NCBI GenBank assembly: GCA_003231035.1
Contig: QIHU01000716.1
Coordinates: 1 to 8,904 of the forward strand
Length of the DNA: 8,904 nt
From: Acidobacteriota bacterium
Lineage (GTDB): Bacteria; Acidobacteriota; Thermoanaerobaculia; Multivoradales; SZUA-115
Direction of reading: 5' to 3'
Shown here piece after piece: positions 7,400 through 8,904 of this stretch (position 1 is the stretch's first letter; the number at the start of each line of letters is the position of its first letter). The position numbers were made by a program, and so were the translations under genes. The notes under the pieces were generated by a model. The model was not told where the DNA came from. It did no database searches and was given only the letters and a program-made list of their open reading frames with translations.

Positions 7400-7415
7400 T
7401 CCCAGTTACCTGGGA
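7400..7415. terminator. Small hairpin containing the vapC stop codon
   Basis: TCCCAG (7400-7405) pairs with CTGGGA (7410-7415) around TTAC, with the vapC stop codon (7406-7408) in the loop. It lies between two convergent genes. There is no T-run on either side, so terminator function is only possible. Confidence 0.3.
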
Positions 7416-7837
7416 GGGACGATCTTGAAGCGTTGTCGGCCTTGGATTCGGTAGGTCTCGAAATCCGCGTGGTCGATGGTGAAGATCGTACGCAAGGATT
7501 CGCGCTGCGCCAAACGCACCAGGGTGGCGTCCGCGAAATCCATCGGCCGGTCGCTGTAGCGATGCATCAGCTCAGCTAGAGCGGAGAGGTCTTGGCCCTC
7601 GATCGGCAAGACCACGATTGCACCAGATCGCAGTAGGCTCCACGCCGCGGCCACGTCCCGGGGGTGATCGCCGAGGAGGTGGAAGAGTTCCGCGAGGACC
7701 GCTCCGGTGGTGGCTAGAGGCAGCCGAATCGTGGTGAACGCGTCGGCGCAGCGGGTGTGCCAGCGGTCATCTAGATCCAGTAATGCGAGCAGCGCTCCGG
7801 TATCGATCAGTCCTTGTGCCGCCGCGCTAGCTGGCAC
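7406..7837 (-). CDS. vapC: VapC-type PIN-domain ribonuclease toxin
   Basis: The product is 143 residues, the usual size for a single PIN domain. The acidic metal-binding residues are in place: Asp12 in LIDTGALLALL, Glu50 in VLAELFHLL, Asp100/Asp103 in MDFADATLVRLA, and Asp122/Asp125 in FTIDHADFETYR. The family are Mg2+-dependent endoribonucleases that cut tRNA or rRNA when released from their antitoxin. The start is GTG at 7837, overlapping the last 11 nt of the antitoxin gene, which implies translational coupling within a two-gene operon. The module is intact. It lies between a metabolic gene and a stretch of broken genes, as is common for mobile toxin-antitoxin pairs. Confidence 0.88.
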   Translation of the reverse strand: MPASAAAQGLIDTGALLALLDLDDRWHTRCADAFTTIRLPLATTGAVLAELFHLLGDHPRDVAAAWSLLRSGAIVVLPIEGQDLSALAELMHRYSDRPMDFADATLVRLAQRESLRTIFTIDHADFETYRIQGRQRFKIVPPR

Positions 7838-8114
7838 GCTGACGTCTCAGCTTCTCTCGGACCCGCTGCCGAGCCTGCGAAGCGCGGTCAGGATCTCCGC
7901 CGTTCAGAGAGCCAACGAAAGGCATCGCGGCTTGGCGTAGCCGTTGCTCACGATCATTGGCGCTTAGATCCCGGGTCGCGCCTTCGCTCAGCCATTGCTG
8001 AGAGATGGACTCCAGCAAGGCGGCGAAACTCATCCCCCGAACTCTCGCTTCCCGCGCTAACTCGCTCTTGAGATAGGGAGAAAGGCGCCAGCTGTAGACC
8101 TCTGTTTTAGCCAT
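7827..8114 (-). CDS. vapB: VapB-type ribbon-helix-helix antitoxin
   Basis: The product is 95 residues. The first 45 fit a ribbon-helix-helix (CopG/MetJ) DNA-binding domain: a beta-strand with alternating residues (TEVYSWRLS), then helix A (YLKSELAREARVRG) and helix B (SFAALLESISQQWLSEG). The charged C-terminal half (about 55-95, rich in Arg and Gln) would wrap the VapC active site. It should neutralise VapC and repress its own operon as a dimer on the palindrome covering its start codon. The ATG at 8114 is the expected start because the strand begins a few residues later; no Shine-Dalgarno is seen upstream, which fits leaderless translation. Confidence 0.85.
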   Translation of the reverse strand: MAKTEVYSWRLSPYLKSELAREARVRGMSFAALLESISQQWLSEGATRDLSANDREQRLRQAAMPFVGSLNGGDPDRASQARQRVREKLRRQRAS

Positions 8115-8133
8115 GCACTACAGTGTAATGCAT
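8113..8133. promoter_or_regulatory. Palindromic operator over the vapB start codon
   Basis: A 21-bp near-perfect palindrome centred on 8123: the left half reads ATGCACTACA and the right half TGTAATGCAT, differing from exact symmetry at a single base pair outside the centre. It overlaps both the predicted -10 box and the ATG of vapB. It is a natural binding site for the ribbon-helix-helix antitoxin, giving autoregulation of vapBC. Confidence 0.7.
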
Positions 8134-8150
8134 GAGCTCTTGGCGGGCAA
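8122..8150 (-). promoter_or_regulatory. Predicted vapBC promoter, leaderless
   Basis: On the minus strand TTGCCC (8150-8145) and TACACT (8127-8122) are separated by exactly 17 bp, each matching the sigma-70 consensus at 4 of 6 positions. Seven bases after the -10 lies the A of the vapB ATG at 8114, so the transcript would begin at the start codon. The absence of a ribosome binding site agrees with this. Confidence 0.5.
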
Positions 8151-8174
8151 GGGTCTTTCGTTCCTTGCGGGCCT

Positions 8175-8300
8175 CTACGCGGCCAGCGCCTCTTTGAGTT
8201 CGGTGATCAGCTCTTGCAACATCGCCTTGCCGTCGCCGAAGAGCATCATGGTGTTGTCGGCCTCGAAGAGTTCGTTCTTGATCCCGTACGAAATGACCGG
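8175..8300 (-). pseudogene. pntB: Orphan 3' end of NAD(P) transhydrogenase beta subunit (PntB)
   Basis: The minus-strand frame ending at TAG 8177-8175 encodes YGIKNELFEADNTMMLFGDG followed by KAMLQELITELKEALAA. This matches the conserved C-terminus of PntB, where a GYAGxxNPLF segment precedes NTxMLFGDAK and a terminal helix, in the NADP-binding domain. PntB is normally about 460 residues; here only about 40 remain. Upstream of about 8300 the same frame has no PntB-like residues and meets TGA at 8399-8397 with no start codon. The gene body is therefore lost or displaced, and this is a non-functional remnant lying just upstream of vapB. Confidence 0.65.
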
Positions 8301-8668
8301 CAACTCGTCTCGGCACTCCCGGGCGCCTGCGGGGTGGCATCGTGCCCTCCGTGTTGGCTCGCTACGGGCGGGCGAGAACTCGCTCCCTTCGGTCGCTCAG
8401 ACAGCTCGCCCGCTCCTCCTCCGCGAGCCGATTCGTGCACCTTGTTGGACCCTGCCCGCCGGCTTGGTCGTTTCGCGGGAACTCTTCGCCTGGGTGTGTT
8501 TGTCGCCTCGCGCCTGCTGGTTCTCGGCACGGTCTTGCTTCGGCTGCTGTGAGCTCGCCGCTTCGCGTCTAGCGGAGGTTTGGTGCCTAAGGTGATCAAA
8601 CTTTGGCCCGAAGGGCCAGTGAGTTGGGTGGGCAAGCATTCGGATGCGTGGTTTTCCCAGCCTGGATG
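8301..8668. other. Gene-free junction region
   Basis: No frame here reads like a protein: the open frames are rich in Arg, Ser and Pro and match nothing I know. One inverted repeat is clear: GCGGGCGAG (8368-8376) against CTCGCCCGC (8405-8413), 9 bp with a 28-nt loop. A small stem TGGCCC-GAA-GGGCCA lies at 8604-8618. The region separates the truncated pntB end from the truncated istB end and probably contains at least one rearrangement breakpoint. Confidence 0.5.
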
Positions 8669-8823
8669 GTCACCACCAACCTCGCCTTCTCCGAGTGGGT
8701 CGAGGTCTTCGGCGACGAGAAGCTCACCACCGCGCTGCTGGACGCCTCAGCCACCACGCCCACATCCTCACGCCCAAGGGCTCCTCCTACCGGCGTCGTG
8801 GACACAAGGGGGTCTCGGCGTGA
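8669..8823 (+). pseudogene. istB: IS21-family helper ATPase IstB, frameshifted 3' remnant
   Basis: From 8669 the plus strand encodes VTTNLAFSEWVEVFGDEKLT then TALLD, the highly conserved C-terminal part of IstB (sensor region after the ATPase core). At 8744-8745 one base appears to be missing; the next frame continues LSHHAHILTPKGSSYRRRGH and stops at TGA 8821-8823. Only about 50 of about 250 residues are present, and the Walker A and B parts are absent, so it cannot work. It marks a decayed IS21-type insertion whose body is gone. No terminal inverted repeat could be identified. Confidence 0.8.
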
Positions 8824-8836
8824 CCTGCGGAAAACT

Positions 8837-8868
8837 CCCCCCTCTTCCCCCAGACCCCCATCACCCCC
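8837..8868 (-). repeat. Four G-tracts, predicted G-quadruplex motif
   Basis: The plus strand has C6 (8837-8842), C5 (8847-8851), C5 (8855-8859) and C5 (8864-8868) with spacers TCTT, AGA and ATCA. The minus strand therefore reads G5-N4-G5-N3-G5-N4-G6, a strong intramolecular G-quadruplex pattern. It begins 14 bp after the istB stop codon. C- and G-tract sequence of this kind also occurs near the ends of some IS21-type elements, so it may belong to the insertion sequence. Confidence 0.6.
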
Positions 8869-8904
8869 GGCCGCCGGTCTGCCAGGGCATGGAAGGCTGC
8901 CGCG
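8869..8904. other. Right edge, nothing identified
   Basis: The last 36 bases are GC-rich. I see no gene, repeat or recognisable insertion-sequence end in them. Confidence 0.3.

Noticed and set aside
8246..8635. 129-residue minus-strand open frame in the right-hand junction.
   Set aside because: Very rich in Arg, Ser, Pro and Thr, without hydrophobic core patterns, and out of frame with the pntB remnant.
1..8904. tRNA, rRNA or CRISPR array.
   Set aside because: No cloverleaf-like segment, no ribosomal sequence and no regularly spaced direct repeats were seen on either strand.

Overview
High-GC bacterial chromosome with a Gram-negative type envelope: it encodes a secreted c-type cytochrome and a probable outer-membrane barrel protein. 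The mix of an atypical ECF sigma pair, a propeller/di-heme/Ig-like secreted protein and IS21 debris would suit an Acidobacteriota (Thermoanaerobaculia-like) genome. That placement is inference; no marker gene is present.

Left part (1-2107). An ECF-type sigma factor (460-981, minus) is followed 31 bp downstream by a single-pass membrane protein that runs off the left edge (1-428, minus). It is probably the partner or anti-sigma protein, but has no zinc-finger motif. Divergent from them is a secreted protein with a cysteine-rich N-terminal segment and a beta-rich, barrel-like C-terminal half (1223-2107, plus). Its stop codon overlaps a possible start of a 27-residue cationic amphipathic peptide with a good ribosome binding site (2104-2187).

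Middle (2108-7357). A 226-bp convergent spacer holds three adjacent hairpins, one with an 18-bp stem. It is followed by the largest gene (2334-5729, minus): a 1131-residue exported fusion of a YVTN-like beta-propeller, two c-heme modules, Asp-rich calcium-binding loops, a fibronectin-III-like segment and a bacterial Ig-like (Big_1) segment. Divergent from it is an aldehyde dehydrogenase of the GabD1/Sad succinate-semialdehyde dehydrogenase type (5990-7357, plus).

Right part (7358-8904). A vapBC toxin-antitoxin pair lies on the minus strand, with a clear palindromic operator over the antitoxin start codon and a promoter that implies a leaderless transcript. Beyond it is accessory debris: an orphan 3' end of pntB (8175 to about 8300), about 370 bp with no convincing gene, a frameshifted 3' end of an IS21-family istB (8669-8823), and a C-rich tract whose complement is a textbook G-quadruplex motif. 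This end looks like a rearrangement junction.

The genes do not form one pathway. The most unusual items are the propeller-cytochrome-Ig fusion protein, the overlapping amphipathic micro-ORF, and the compact operator/leaderless architecture of vapBC.
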